IMG/VR virus record: IMGVR_UViG_3300035183_000733
Location: 309,760 to 373,759 of that record
Reading direction: 5' to 3' (one strand)
Source of the DNA: a virus
Length of the DNA stretch: 64,000 bases
Shown here: piece after piece, positions 53,235 to 62,004 of the stretch
How positions within the stretch are numbered: the first letter of the stretch is position 1
Layout of the letters: each line of letters starts with the position of its first letter
Translations under genes and position numbers: made by a program
Notes under the pieces: model-generated
Told to the model about the DNA's origin: nothing
The model's database searches: none
The model's input: the letters and a program-made list of their open reading frames with translations, nothing else

Positions 53235-55724
53235 ATGGCATTTCTAAACCAGAACCAGGCAATAGTAGCCTTCAAGCACCTCCTCGGGAAGTCCAATACG
53301 GATGTGACCAAGGAGGCGGGCAACGAAGCCGAAGGCTTATTCTTCAACATACCGGCCGAGACCGTCTGGATGGAGGACATCAGTCCAACACCAGCAATAG
53401 CGGTCGCGCTCGGGCGTGCCGTTGCCGTCACCGCCGACATGGTGGTGGACGTTACTTCTAACGGACACGCGCTATTCGCAACCTGGCCGGTAGTACCGCC
53501 GGCGGGAACTGACCCAATAACTTCGGCACCGTTCGCGTACGGAGCTGGCGTGCTCTCGGGCATACTCGCGGGCGATCGCGTAAGGAACGCGATCCCGCCG
53601 GCTTACGGCGTCGGATACGAGGCCAAGCCATACGCAGGCGTTAACTTAATTTCACCGGGCGACCAGCGCGACTGGATATACCAGTACAACTCTGGCGTGT
53701 TCTTCCAGCAGGCCGGCTCCGCTAACATACCGGCGTACGGAGGTTCGTCTTATACAAACCCTACAACCATACAGTTGTATGTTTACATCGGCGACACACT
53801 CGCCACGTTCAGCGGCAGCGGTAGCGGCGGGCCGAGCGAGTGGTACAACTCTGTATTTACGATAACGACAACACCTCCAGGTTCACCTTCATCGGGCGAC
53901 CGCTACTTGATCGCGCCCACTGGCGCGACCGGCGCATGGACTGGACAGGAGAAGAAGATAGCCGAATGGGACGGCATGGCATGGAACTTCACAACGCCTA
54001 CAACAGGCGGGTCCGTGCTCGTGGACGATGAGCCAGGCTACATCTACATATTTGCGGGAACCTACCCTACCGGAGATTGGACGCAGGTTCCTTTCGGTAC
54101 CACAAGGGCGGGAGTTGCAACCGGAACGAACACGTATGCCGTGACCGTAACTCCCCCGATACTGGCGTACGACCCTAACCTCATACTACTGCTAACGTTC
54201 GTGAACGCGAACACAGGCGTATCGACGTTGGATGTCAACGCCATCGGTCCTGTCCCCCTGTTGAAGTCTGATGGGCTCGGTGGACTAATGAACCTCGAGG
54301 CTAATGACATAAAGCCTGGTCTACTCTACATGATAGTGTACGACGGGTTCAACTTCCAGCTGTTCACGGGAGATAACAACTTCATACCGCGCACGGGCAC
54401 GGCGGTTGGACAGCCTGTAGCTGGCGACATAGAAGTCGCGCCAGGCACAAAGATTTACACGACGGGGTCACCGAGCAATCCGGCGCTCAAGTTTGAGATG
54501 GGCAACCTGCTCATCGAGGGCGGAGTCGCTAAGTACGACCAGGACCGTACGGCCGAGTTCGACAACCTCACTTTGATAACAAAGCAATACGCGGACTCGA
54601 TAGCCGGCGGAAGCGGTAACGTATCGAATATAAGCGTAGTTGCGACATACATGGGAACCGGCGGCTCGCCCGCAATGGATTCTTACGATGGAACTTCTGG
54701 ATCACCGGGGATAGTAGCGTACGATCCAGACGTGATATATCTTGTCACGTTCGACAACGACAACACAGGTCCTGTGCAGCTCTCTATAGACGGTCTTCCT
54801 TACGTGGAAATGCTCGTTGGAGACGAGACACTCGGCCTTGTATCGCTTTCTGCCGGGGACATAGTCGCCGCGGTGGTGTACTACGTAGTTTACGATGGCT
54901 CAAACTTCCAGGTGTTCACGCTGAACCCCACACAGCTCCCGGGAACTTACACCAACCTCAACCCGTCGACGGTGGCCGTTGGTGGTGTGCCGGTGGGAAC
55001 GACATTCAACAACACCACGTACACGCAGATATTCGACATGATGTTCTACCCGTATGTGTTGTCTACGTTCTCCGCATTCTCCATAAGCGGTCAGCCGACA
55101 ACATTAGAGGTGGGACAGAACATCGCTGCTGGTACCAAGACGTTCAACTGGACCACTACCGTGCCAGCTAACGTCGCGACAAACAGCATTAAGATTCGTG
55201 ACCTTACCACGCTTGCATATCTCGCTACAGGTCTCGCCAACGACGGAACGGAGAACATATCGTTCCCGTCCGCTATAACGAGGACTACTCCGGGATCTCG
55301 CACTTGGAGGATATACGGAACGAGGACGAACAGCTCCACGTTCACGAGGGACTTCACCGTCACCTGGTACTGGAGAGTGTTCTCTGGCACGAGCACCAAC
55401 ACCTCGCTCACCGAAGCGCAGATCGAGGCGCTCACTAACAACGGATTGCAGTCCGCATTCGCCACGACCATCAATTACGTAGCTGGCGGATACAAGTACT
55501 ATTGCATACCGCACACGTTCGGATTCCCGTCACTGTTCAGGGACTTCAACACCAACCTCGCCGTCGCGATGGCCGGCGTAGCAGAAGGCTACACGAACAC
55601 TAACGGAAACGGTCTCTACTACCAGCTCGTGAGCGTGACAAACACATACGGACAGACTGTCAATTACCGGGTATATAGAACAAGGAATATCCTCGGCGGA
55701 TCGATAAAGATTGTAATAACATAA
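53235..55724 (+). CDS. Tail fibre/virion protein, 829 aa
   Basis: N-terminal ETVWMEDISPTPAIAVALGR; a mid region with PGSPSSGDRYLIAPTGATGA and WTGQEKKIAEWDGMAWNFT, the phage-fibre 'DRYLI..W.GQ..IAEWDG' module. Two copies of an about 80-residue domain follow (YDPNLILLLTFVNANTGVST and YDPDVIYLVTFDNDNTGPVQ, each ending VYDGxNFQxF). A C-terminal beta domain has RTWRIYGTRTNSSTF. Co-transcribed with the fibre upstream (17-nt gap). Structural protein of the fibre network. Confidence 0.8.
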   Translation: MAFLNQNQAIVAFKHLLGKSNTDVTKEAGNEAEGLFFNIPAETVWMEDISPTPAIAVALGRAVAVTADMVVDVTSNGHALFATWPVVPPAGTDPITSAPFAYGAGVLSGILAGDRVRNAIPPAYGVGYEAKPYAGVNLISPGDQRDWIYQYNSGVFFQQAGSANIPAYGGSSYTNPTTIQLYVYIGDTLATFSGSGSGGPSEWYNSVFTITTTPPGSPSSGDRYLIAPTGATGAWTGQEKKIAEWDGMAWNFTTPTTGGSVLVDDEPGYIYIFAGTYPTGDWTQVPFGTTRAGVATGTNTYAVTVTPPILAYDPNLILLLTFVNANTGVSTLDVNAIGPVPLLKSDGLGGLMNLEANDIKPGLLYMIVYDGFNFQLFTGDNNFIPRTGTAVGQPVAGDIEVAPGTKIYTTGSPSNPALKFEMGNLLIEGGVAKYDQDRTAEFDNLTLITKQYADSIAGGSGNVSNISVVATYMGTGGSPAMDSYDGTSGSPGIVAYDPDVIYLVTFDNDNTGPVQLSIDGLPYVEMLVGDETLGLVSLSAGDIVAAVVYYVVYDGSNFQVFTLNPTQLPGTYTNLNPSTVAVGGVPVGTTFNNTTYTQIFDMMFYPYVLSTFSAFSISGQPTTLEVGQNIAAGTKTFNWTTTVPANVATNSIKIRDLTTLAYLATGLANDGTENISFPSAITRTTPGSRTWRIYGTRTNSSTFTRDFTVTWYWRVFSGTSTNTSLTEAQIEALTNNGLQSAFATTINYVAGGYKYYCIPHTFGFPSLFRDFNTNLAVAMAGVAEGYTNTNGNGLYYQLVSVTNTYGQTVNYRVYRTRNILGGSIKIVIT

Positions 55725-55734
55725 AGAAAGTAAC

Positions 55735-56826
55735 ATGGCTCTTATTCCAGGCGTAATACCCGTAACCGGGTTCATAGGTCCAATAGACAGCACCGACACA
55801 TACGCGGTGACGGACGCACTATACGGCATCGATGGCTGGAGGAACGTCGAGGACGCAACCGAGCGCGACGCTATAACCGCCGAGCGCCGCAGGAAGGGCA
55901 TGGTCGTCGGAACAAAGGACGACGGCAACTACTGGAAGCTCCTCACAGACGGGCCTTGGAACTTCGACAGCACCGACTGGGAACTCTTCATAACGGGTGC
56001 AGGACCTATAACATCCGGACTCTGGGAAAATATCGGTGGTAACATAGTGACGAGCAGCACAATGTTCTCACCAGGTCCGCCGCACGTGCTCCCATACTTC
56101 GACGACCAGCAGGACCTCGGTTCCAAGCTCAACAGGTGGAGGGATCTGTACCTCGGCTCTGTGATCGACTTCGACACCAACCTCGACTTCGTAGTCGGCG
56201 GCGGCAGCCCCGACGACTCGGTGCTCACGGTCGATAACGTGGGACTGTCCGTTTATTCAGGCAAGGTGATAAGGGGACAGGCGAGCACCAACTACATCGA
56301 TCTCGATATTGCTGGCGCATTTGGTATATTCGGTGACAAAGTTTTGATATTGTCATCTGTAACAATACCTACTCCGGCTGGTACTAATTATGTCAAGATA
56401 GGTGATGCTCATACTCTAACAGGAATAACGAGCATTGGTTCTGGATCCGGTTCTGGTACAACATTTGCACAGGACTTGACATTTGATCAAGCAACTGGAA
56501 CTAAATTTACAGATACTGTTAATTCCCGTGGTATTGAATATGCAGCCAACTATTCTGCTAACTACACTAATCGTACGCTTGTAGACAAGGAGTATGCTGA
56601 TGCCGTATTCGTGAACAACCACAAGTACGTGCACAGCGGATCGTTCACGGGCGGCACTGTTGTCACCATAACACACGGACTCAACACCACCGACGTTATT
56701 TGTGACGTGATAAACACAGCTACGAGCACCAAGGTGTGGGGCGCGAAGGTTGATAACTACCATACCAACAGTATAGACGTTACGATAAGCGTGACCGGAA
56801 CCTACAAGGTTGTGATAGTCGGATAA
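55735..56826 (+). CDS. Tail fibre/virion protein, 363 aa
   Basis: Starts MALIPGVIPVTGFIGPIDST; has RNVEDATERDAITAERRRKG with YWKLLTDGPWNFDSTDWELF (a short fibre-attachment module), repeat-like beta strands, and ends VDVTISVTGTYKVVIVG. From about 56310 to 56600 codon use turns strongly T/A-rich, then returns to backbone style, indicating a recombined segment inside the reading frame. Confidence 0.75.
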   Translation: MALIPGVIPVTGFIGPIDSTDTYAVTDALYGIDGWRNVEDATERDAITAERRRKGMVVGTKDDGNYWKLLTDGPWNFDSTDWELFITGAGPITSGLWENIGGNIVTSSTMFSPGPPHVLPYFDDQQDLGSKLNRWRDLYLGSVIDFDTNLDFVVGGGSPDDSVLTVDNVGLSVYSGKVIRGQASTNYIDLDIAGAFGIFGDKVLILSSVTIPTPAGTNYVKIGDAHTLTGITSIGSGSGSGTTFAQDLTFDQATGTKFTDTVNSRGIEYAANYSANYTNRTLVDKEYADAVFVNNHKYVHSGSFTGGTVVTITHGLNTTDVICDVINTATSTKVWGAKVDNYHTNSIDVTISVTGTYKVVIVG

Positions 56827-56844
56827 AATAACAAGATGAATTAG

Positions 56845-59811
56845 ATGAGTCATTTTCTCGATAACTTAAAAATAGTAGGGCAGCCAGGCGACAACATCTG
56901 GTTGCAGACCGGTCCCAACTCGAATGTATTGAGCGGTTACAACTATATCCTCGAGGCGCAGGACAACAACGGTCTACTACTCGGCTACAACACTGTATCG
57001 AACACAGACATCCGATTTGCGATGGACGTGTACACGAATGGTGCCGCTCTCAGGATACGCAACAACGCATCGACGAGCGACCTCGTCAGATTTGATACGC
57101 GCGGCACCAATGCTTCATTCATAAATACTGGCGGCAATGTCGGCATAGGCAACGCATCACCAACTGCGAAACTGCACGTGACGGGCACGGGCAACACCGG
57201 CGCGACTTACACCGCCCAGTTTCACAACTCTTCGGGAACCAACCACGCGCTGTCTATATTAGACAACGGAAATATTGGGATGAACCAAGCACCGGAAAAC
57301 GGCGCAATACTGGCAATCACCGCGCCGCTCGGTTATGGGTACGGCACTATAATAAGATCGCTCGCTACGAGTCCGACAGAATCTATACTTCAAATTAGAG
57401 ACAATGCGGAAGCATTAAAACTTGACATTCGTACGTCAGGAGAATCGTACTTCTCGAGTTTTGTCCAGGCCGCGAGCTTTTACATTGGCGGCATAGGCAA
57501 GTTTATACACGCTTCGGGCACGGCTAACGTATTCATGGGTCAGTACTCGGGCGAGGACCTAACATCAGGGGCCAGCAACTCGGCGCTCGGATATGCGGCG
57601 CTCGGCGACGTGACCACCGGCAACCGGAACGTGGCCGTTGGCGCATTGGCTTTGCAAATATTGACTACGGCGAGTGATAATACCGCGATAGGTTACAATG
57701 CGCTTAATGCCAATACGTCGGGTGGATCCAACACGGCAGTGGGGTGCAACGCTGCTTCTGGTCTGACGACCGGATCTTACAACACAGCTGTCGGTTGTGG
57801 AATAATGTCGACCGCAGTAACCGGAGACTTCAACGCCGCCTTAGGGTACAGCGCGCTGTCAGCGTTAACTTCCGGAAATTACAACATTGGAATCGGCAGC
57901 TATGCACTTAGTTCTAACACTACAGGCATTGGCAACATAGGCATTGGCAACTCGGCCAACTACTCTGGGACAACAAGCACCGGTAACGTGGCTATAGGGT
58001 ATCAGGCACTAAGGGAGAACACCTCGAGCGGCATAGTCGCAATCGGATATGAGGCGCTGAGGAACAACACATCCGGAGTACAAAACGTAGCAATAGGAAC
58101 GAACGCGTCTTATAGTATGACCACCGGTTCATACAACGTATCGATGGGATACGATGCTCTCAGGAGCACTACAACTGGAGGTGAGAACATCGCCATAGGT
58201 TACATTACTATGTACTACAACACCACCGGAATACGCAACATCGCAGTCGGTGGCAGTTCCCTCAGGGACAACACGACAGGTTCGCACAACGTCGTTATGG
58301 GTGGTGAGTCCTTGGTGCAGAACACCACAGGTACGGGCAACGTCTGCCTCGGTGGAAACGCCATGCTGACAAACCTCACAGGTTCGTACAACGTAGCGGT
58401 AGGATTCCAAGCGCATCAGCTTACCGGCACTGCAAACGACTACAACATCGCAGTCGGATACCGCGCACTATGGGTTGCCGCATCGAGCAGCAACGTTGCT
58501 GTAGGAACCGCAGCGCTCGTGTCCATGACGTCTGGCACGAGCAACGTGGCAGTAGGTCATAACTCAGGTAGCATGATAGTCACAGCGAGCAGCAACACGG
58601 TCGTAGGTTACAACGCGGGATCTCAGATCACCGGAGGAGACAACACAGGTGTCGGATACCGCGCGGTACGTGGAGCCTTCGGATCTACCGGAACGTCTAA
58701 CGTCGGAGTAGGTTCGAATACGTTATTATCGTTTACGACTGGTAGCAATAACGTCGCCGTAGGTTCAGACGCCCTCGTGACAATAACAACCGGATCTAAT
58801 AATATTGCAGTCGGAACAAGCTCCGGTCAGGTTCTTGCGACAGGAACTAACAACATAGCGATAGGGTACAACACGACACTCACCGCAGCGAGCTTATACT
58901 CCATAGTAATAGGGTCCAATGCCACTGCGACTGGCAACTCTCAGTTCGTCGTGGGTGGATCCGGCACGCCAATATCGAGCGTCTACATTGGTAACGGTGT
59001 GACTAACTCGGCGGCCCAGGACATAACGTACAACGCGACTGGCGGCTCAGGAACGGACAACCCAGGTGCCAACTTCACGATAGCGGCAGGACGCGGAACC
59101 GGCGTGGCAGGGGGCGGCAACATAATATTCAGGGTCGCTCCGCCGGACGTAGTATCAGGCTCGACGCCTAACGCACTCGTCACCGCTATGACGATACTGG
59201 ACACCGGTTACGTCGGAATAGGCATGACTCCGTCGTACAACTTCTCGGTGAAGGCACCTACCGCATCGTCGGTAGCCATGTACCTTGCCGGGTTTGGCGG
59301 CTCAGGCAGCCACTCGTTCATCTTCGCGGCCAACGACCCTTATTACGCCATAACGGACAGCGCAGGCACAGTTCAGGTCCTGTTGGACTCGAGCGCAGGA
59401 GGCAACTCCTTCGTGACGGGTAACATGGGATTCGGTACTGTCAGCCCGCAGTGTCAGGTCGACATCGATGGCGAGCTCGCAACAAGAGGTCAGACGCCGG
59501 CAAGCTTCAACTCTACACAAAACGACTTCCCAACAGCGGGCACCTCGTTCATCCGCCTCGAGAACACGAACGTAACCGCCATTGACGTCACCGGGTTCGC
59601 CGATGGTATTGACGGAAAGAGACTGGTCGTAACAAACATTGGATCTTTCCCTATAACGTTGAAGAACCAGGATGCCGGGTCGGCAGCGGCAAACAGGATG
59701 ATAATATACGACCCGGGCGCAAGCTCGACCGGGGACTACACGCTCGTCACGGACGACGCGATTGAGTTCATCTACGACGGGACTACAGCAAGATGGAGGA
59801 AAATAAACTAA
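56845..59811 (+). CDS. Tail fibre with YadA-head-like repeats, 988 aa
   Basis: N-terminal region with DNIWLQTGPNSNVLSGYNYI; residues about 230-690 are some thirty 14-16-residue repeats of the form GxNxAIGxxALxxxTTGxxN, the left-handed beta-roll of YadA heads and Hep_Hag proteins. A C-terminal domain has QCQVDIDGELATRGQTPASF and ends YDGTTARWRKIN, a tail found on Bacteroidetes phage fibres. Trimeric adhesin expected. No self-cleaving chaperone seen. Confidence 0.85.
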   Translation: MSHFLDNLKIVGQPGDNIWLQTGPNSNVLSGYNYILEAQDNNGLLLGYNTVSNTDIRFAMDVYTNGAALRIRNNASTSDLVRFDTRGTNASFINTGGNVGIGNASPTAKLHVTGTGNTGATYTAQFHNSSGTNHALSILDNGNIGMNQAPENGAILAITAPLGYGYGTIIRSLATSPTESILQIRDNAEALKLDIRTSGESYFSSFVQAASFYIGGIGKFIHASGTANVFMGQYSGEDLTSGASNSALGYAALGDVTTGNRNVAVGALALQILTTASDNTAIGYNALNANTSGGSNTAVGCNAASGLTTGSYNTAVGCGIMSTAVTGDFNAALGYSALSALTSGNYNIGIGSYALSSNTTGIGNIGIGNSANYSGTTSTGNVAIGYQALRENTSSGIVAIGYEALRNNTSGVQNVAIGTNASYSMTTGSYNVSMGYDALRSTTTGGENIAIGYITMYYNTTGIRNIAVGGSSLRDNTTGSHNVVMGGESLVQNTTGTGNVCLGGNAMLTNLTGSYNVAVGFQAHQLTGTANDYNIAVGYRALWVAASSSNVAVGTAALVSMTSGTSNVAVGHNSGSMIVTASSNTVVGYNAGSQITGGDNTGVGYRAVRGAFGSTGTSNVGVGSNTLLSFTTGSNNVAVGSDALVTITTGSNNIAVGTSSGQVLATGTNNIAIGYNTTLTAASLYSIVIGSNATATGNSQFVVGGSGTPISSVYIGNGVTNSAAQDITYNATGGSGTDNPGANFTIAAGRGTGVAGGGNIIFRVAPPDVVSGSTPNALVTAMTILDTGYVGIGMTPSYNFSVKAPTASSVAMYLAGFGGSGSHSFIFAANDPYYAITDSAGTVQVLLDSSAGGNSFVTGNMGFGTVSPQCQVDIDGELATRGQTPASFNSTQNDFPTAGTSFIRLENTNVTAIDVTGFADGIDGKRLVVTNIGSFPITLKNQDAGSAAANRMIIYDPGASSTGDYTLVTDDAIEFIYDGTTARWRKIN
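57540..58925 (+). repeat. YadA-head-like coding repeats
   Basis: About thirty imperfect 42-48-bp units encoding NxAxGxxALxxxTTG. DNA similarity between neighbours is low in many units but some (57600-57780, 58240-58400) are close copies, so recombination between units is possible. Confidence 0.85.
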
Positions 59812-59818
59812 ACCAACA

Positions 59819-60046
59819 ATGACACAGCAAGAACTCGAAAAGCACGTGTCCGCAGCGATGGACAGCGTGAACTTGATAACTGAGACGCTGCTCGAGTGGC
59901 CGCCAATGGGTGACCCCATGCCGAGCGACGTTTCCGCAATGGTGACTCGAAACACCGAGCACCTGACGCTCATGATGACCAAGGAATGGTTCGTACAGGC
60001 GCTCTCGCCCGAACAGGCCGCGGTCATCAAAGAGATAGTGGGCTAA
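59819..60046 (+). CDS. Small hypothetical protein, 75 aa
   Basis: MTQQELEKHVSAAMDSVNLI and LSPEQAAVIKEIVG: an all-helical small protein 7 nt after the fibre gene, ending before a terminator. Position at the end of a fibre operon suggests a fibre-assembly chaperone, unproven. Confidence 0.65.
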   Translation: MTQQELEKHVSAAMDSVNLITETLLEWPPMGDPMPSDVSAMVTRNTEHLTLMMTKEWFVQALSPEQAAVIKEIVG

Positions 60047-60067
60047 CGCCACGGTGCAACAATATGA

Positions 60068-60099
60068 AGCCGGATGCTGGAACAATGTCCGGCTTTTTT
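60068..60099 (+). terminator. Rho-independent terminator
   Basis: Perfect AGCCGGA/TCCGGCT (60068-60074 with 60088-60094), 13-nt loop, six T. Ends the fibre operon; a TATATTTA box (60102-60109) follows 2 bp later. Confidence 0.88.
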
Positions 60100-60112
60100 C
60101 GTATATTTAGGC

Positions 60113-60256
60113 ATGACGATAGAAGAGATGATACGCAGCGCCTTCCCGACGAGCGAGAAGGACAGGAAGGACATCGAGCTGTCCCTGCTCAACAAGTTCG
60201 ACCTCGACCAAAGGGAAGAGGTATTGAGGCTTCTTAAAATAATTTACGAAAAATGA
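60113..60256 (+). CDS. Small helical protein, 47 aa
   Basis: MTIEEMIRSAFPTSEKDRKD and FDLDQREEVLRLLKIIYEK; the start is chosen because a TATATTTA box ends 3 bp upstream and the terminator hairpin occupies the DNA before it. ATGA overlap with the next gene. No function. Confidence 0.6.
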   Translation: MTIEEMIRSAFPTSEKDRKDIELSLLNKFDLDQREEVLRLLKIIYEK

Positions 60257-60462
60257 TGGCCGAGCTCGAGGCGATGATCGGAATACTGACCGCCGCATTC
60301 GTATGGGTCGTGGTCGGGCTGTGGATATGCTACAAGCGCGAGTGGTACTGCTGTTACGACGACAATACCCTGTTTTGCACGTTTGCGGTAATAGGCGCGC
60401 CGTTGAACCTGCTTATCGTGTTCATTAAGGTTTTCTGCGTGGACAAGTGGAACAACAATTAA
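60253..60462 (+). CDS. Small membrane protein, 69 aa
   Basis: Two hydrophobic segments (about residues 9-26 GILTAAFVWVVVGLWICY and 41-62), cysteine-rich short loop. Coupled to the upstream gene by ATGA. Function unknown. Confidence 0.65.
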   Translation: MMAELEAMIGILTAAFVWVVVGLWICYKREWYCCYDDNTLFCTFAVIGAPLNLLIVFIKVFCVDKWNNN

Positions 60463-60466
60463 ACAG

Positions 60467-60886
60467 ATGGAATTATTCGACTTCATAAAGGTCCTCTTCG
60501 GCAACAAAGCCGAGTACGAGAGGCTCAAGGACTACGAGAAGAACAAGTTCTTCTTCATGACGAACAGGTTCATGTTCATCTCCTACCCAGTGCAGGCGCA
60601 GATGTTCAACCACATCAAGGTGAACCAGGCGAGGGTACTCGACTACTGGCACAGGAACATGAGCCACGTGTACGGCAGGGTCCCGGACTGGATCTACACC
60701 AAGACCAAGAAGGCCGAGAAGAAGACGACCGTGAAGGTGCCGAGCGACGAGGCAATCGAGATGTACCTCACGAGGAACGGGTACTCCAGGCGACAGCTTG
60801 AGGAGTCCGTGAAGATACTCGGGGCGGAGTCAACATACGCGCCCATATTCAAGATAGACAAGATGCTTAAGAGCAACGCCGAATGA
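60467..60886 (+). CDS. Conserved hypothetical phage protein, 139 aa
   Basis: MELFDFIKVLFGNKAEYERL, NKFFFMTNRFMFISYPVQAQ and VLDYWHRNM..RVPDWIYTK form a pattern I associate with T4-like phages of Bacteroidetes, always as a small cytosolic protein of unknown role. C-terminal EAIEMYLTRNGYSRRQLEES is helical. Probably early or middle because a TATATTTA box heads its unit. Confidence 0.65.
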   Translation: MELFDFIKVLFGNKAEYERLKDYEKNKFFFMTNRFMFISYPVQAQMFNHIKVNQARVLDYWHRNMSHVYGRVPDWIYTKTKKAEKKTTVKVPSDEAIEMYLTRNGYSRRQLEESVKILGAESTYAPIFKIDKMLKSNAE

Positions 60887-60899
60887 AAAACATAAAGAC

Positions 60900-61320
60900 A
60901 TGGGTGTACTAGGCGGCGGTTGTCGGCGCATACCCGTTCTGGAGAAAGTGGTACTGTTGAACGTTTTGAAGGTAGGGTACGCTCCAAATAAAGGTGATCA
61001 CTACAGTAAATACCGCGATTTCGAAACAGTTGGTGATGTAATTGATAATCTTTTCATGAAGAGATTTGCTCTGCGCAATTGTGGTCCAAAAACATTCCAG
61101 GTGTTAACGGATTATATGGTCATGCGAAATCTAACCATGACACACTTCAACAAGAAGACAGCGTTCGTCGCTCTGGGCATGGCCACCGCAAAGGTCGCAT
61201 GCTCTACAAGTACGGTACGCACCAGACCTGTGCGTTCACGAAGGGCGAGACCTACAGGATCACCAGGATAGGCGACAATTTGGGCCAAGACACCTGGAGG
61301 CATGAAGGCCATAATCAATT
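60900..61320 (+). pseudogene. Frameshifted gene with HhH-like motif
   Basis: The first frame contains FETVGDVIDNLFMKRFALRN CGPKTFQVLTDYM, resembling the helix-hairpin-helix of the RNA polymerase alpha C-terminal domain (LRNxGxKSLxxL), then FNKKTAFVALGM. A second frame (61190-61290) continues GHRKGRMLYKYGTHQTCAFT and KGETYRITRIGDN. The A/T-rich codons of 60960-61150 differ from the rest. The 61320-61510 stretch shows no gene, only AAGCACA/TGTGCTT near 61467. Confidence 0.4.
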
Positions 61321-61512
61321 ACATAATCGCGACCATGCCCGATCAGATACGGATACAGCAACCCCAAAGCCGGGCCTGTCGGAATCATCCGCGTCGTTAC
61401 TACGGATCTTGACAAGGGCAAAAGATTCGGTTGTATGCTCTGTGATCGTCTTCTCTAACATGAGAAAGAAGCACAGCTACTTTGTGCTTGCGGGCTTCTT
61501 CGTTTTGCGGCG

Positions 61513-61522
61513 GATATATAAA
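61513..61522 (+). promoter_or_regulatory. Late-type box GATATATAAA
   Basis: Exact motif, 29 bp before the GTG at 61542; heads the baseplate unit. Confidence 0.65.
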
Positions 61523-61541
61523 AAAAGAAATATCCCAAGCC

Positions 61542-62003
61542 GTGGCATCCAGAAAACAGAAGGCATTCGACTACAAGCAGAACCGTTACACCGAGGGTTA
61601 CGTACCGGCTCCAGAGCGTATGGTCAAGCAGGTCGAGCCTGACATCGTAATATCAAACCCGATCGTCGTGAACGAGGTGGTCAACGTGAAGGGCATCATC
61701 AAGGTGCAGCTCATAATCCCGCTCGCCACGCACGTGAACGGAGACCTCATCACGAACCAGACATTCGAGTTCGCCCCTGCGCCAGGATCGGCCGCTTACA
61801 TAACCGTCAACGGTAGGACGACGTTCCCCGCAAACGGGGCCGCCGAGGTTTCCAGCTCCGCGTTCTACATAACCGACTCAACCGGCGCGATCGTGCGCAC
61901 GCAGGGCACTTACGCCATCGGCGACAGGTTCGTGTGGCAAGGTTCGATCGCAGGTATCGAGATACTCGCGGACGACGAGATAAAACTAATCTACGAGATC
62001 TGA
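61542..62003 (+). CDS. Virion/baseplate-associated protein, 153 aa
   Basis: GTG 61542 (VASRKQKAFDYKQNRYTEGY) is preferred since the late box lies inside the open frame further upstream. Beta-rich: VVNVKGIIKVQLIIPLATHV, ending EILADDEIKLIYEI. One nt before the large baseplate gene, with which it is surely co-expressed. Likely a baseplate or fibre-connector component. Confidence 0.6.
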   Translation: MASRKQKAFDYKQNRYTEGYVPAPERMVKQVEPDIVISNPIVVNEVVNVKGIIKVQLIIPLATHVNGDLITNQTFEFAPAPGSAAYITVNGRTTFPANGAAEVSSSAFYITDSTGAIVRTQGTYAIGDRFVWQGSIAGIEILADDEIKLIYEI

Positions 62004-62004
62004 G

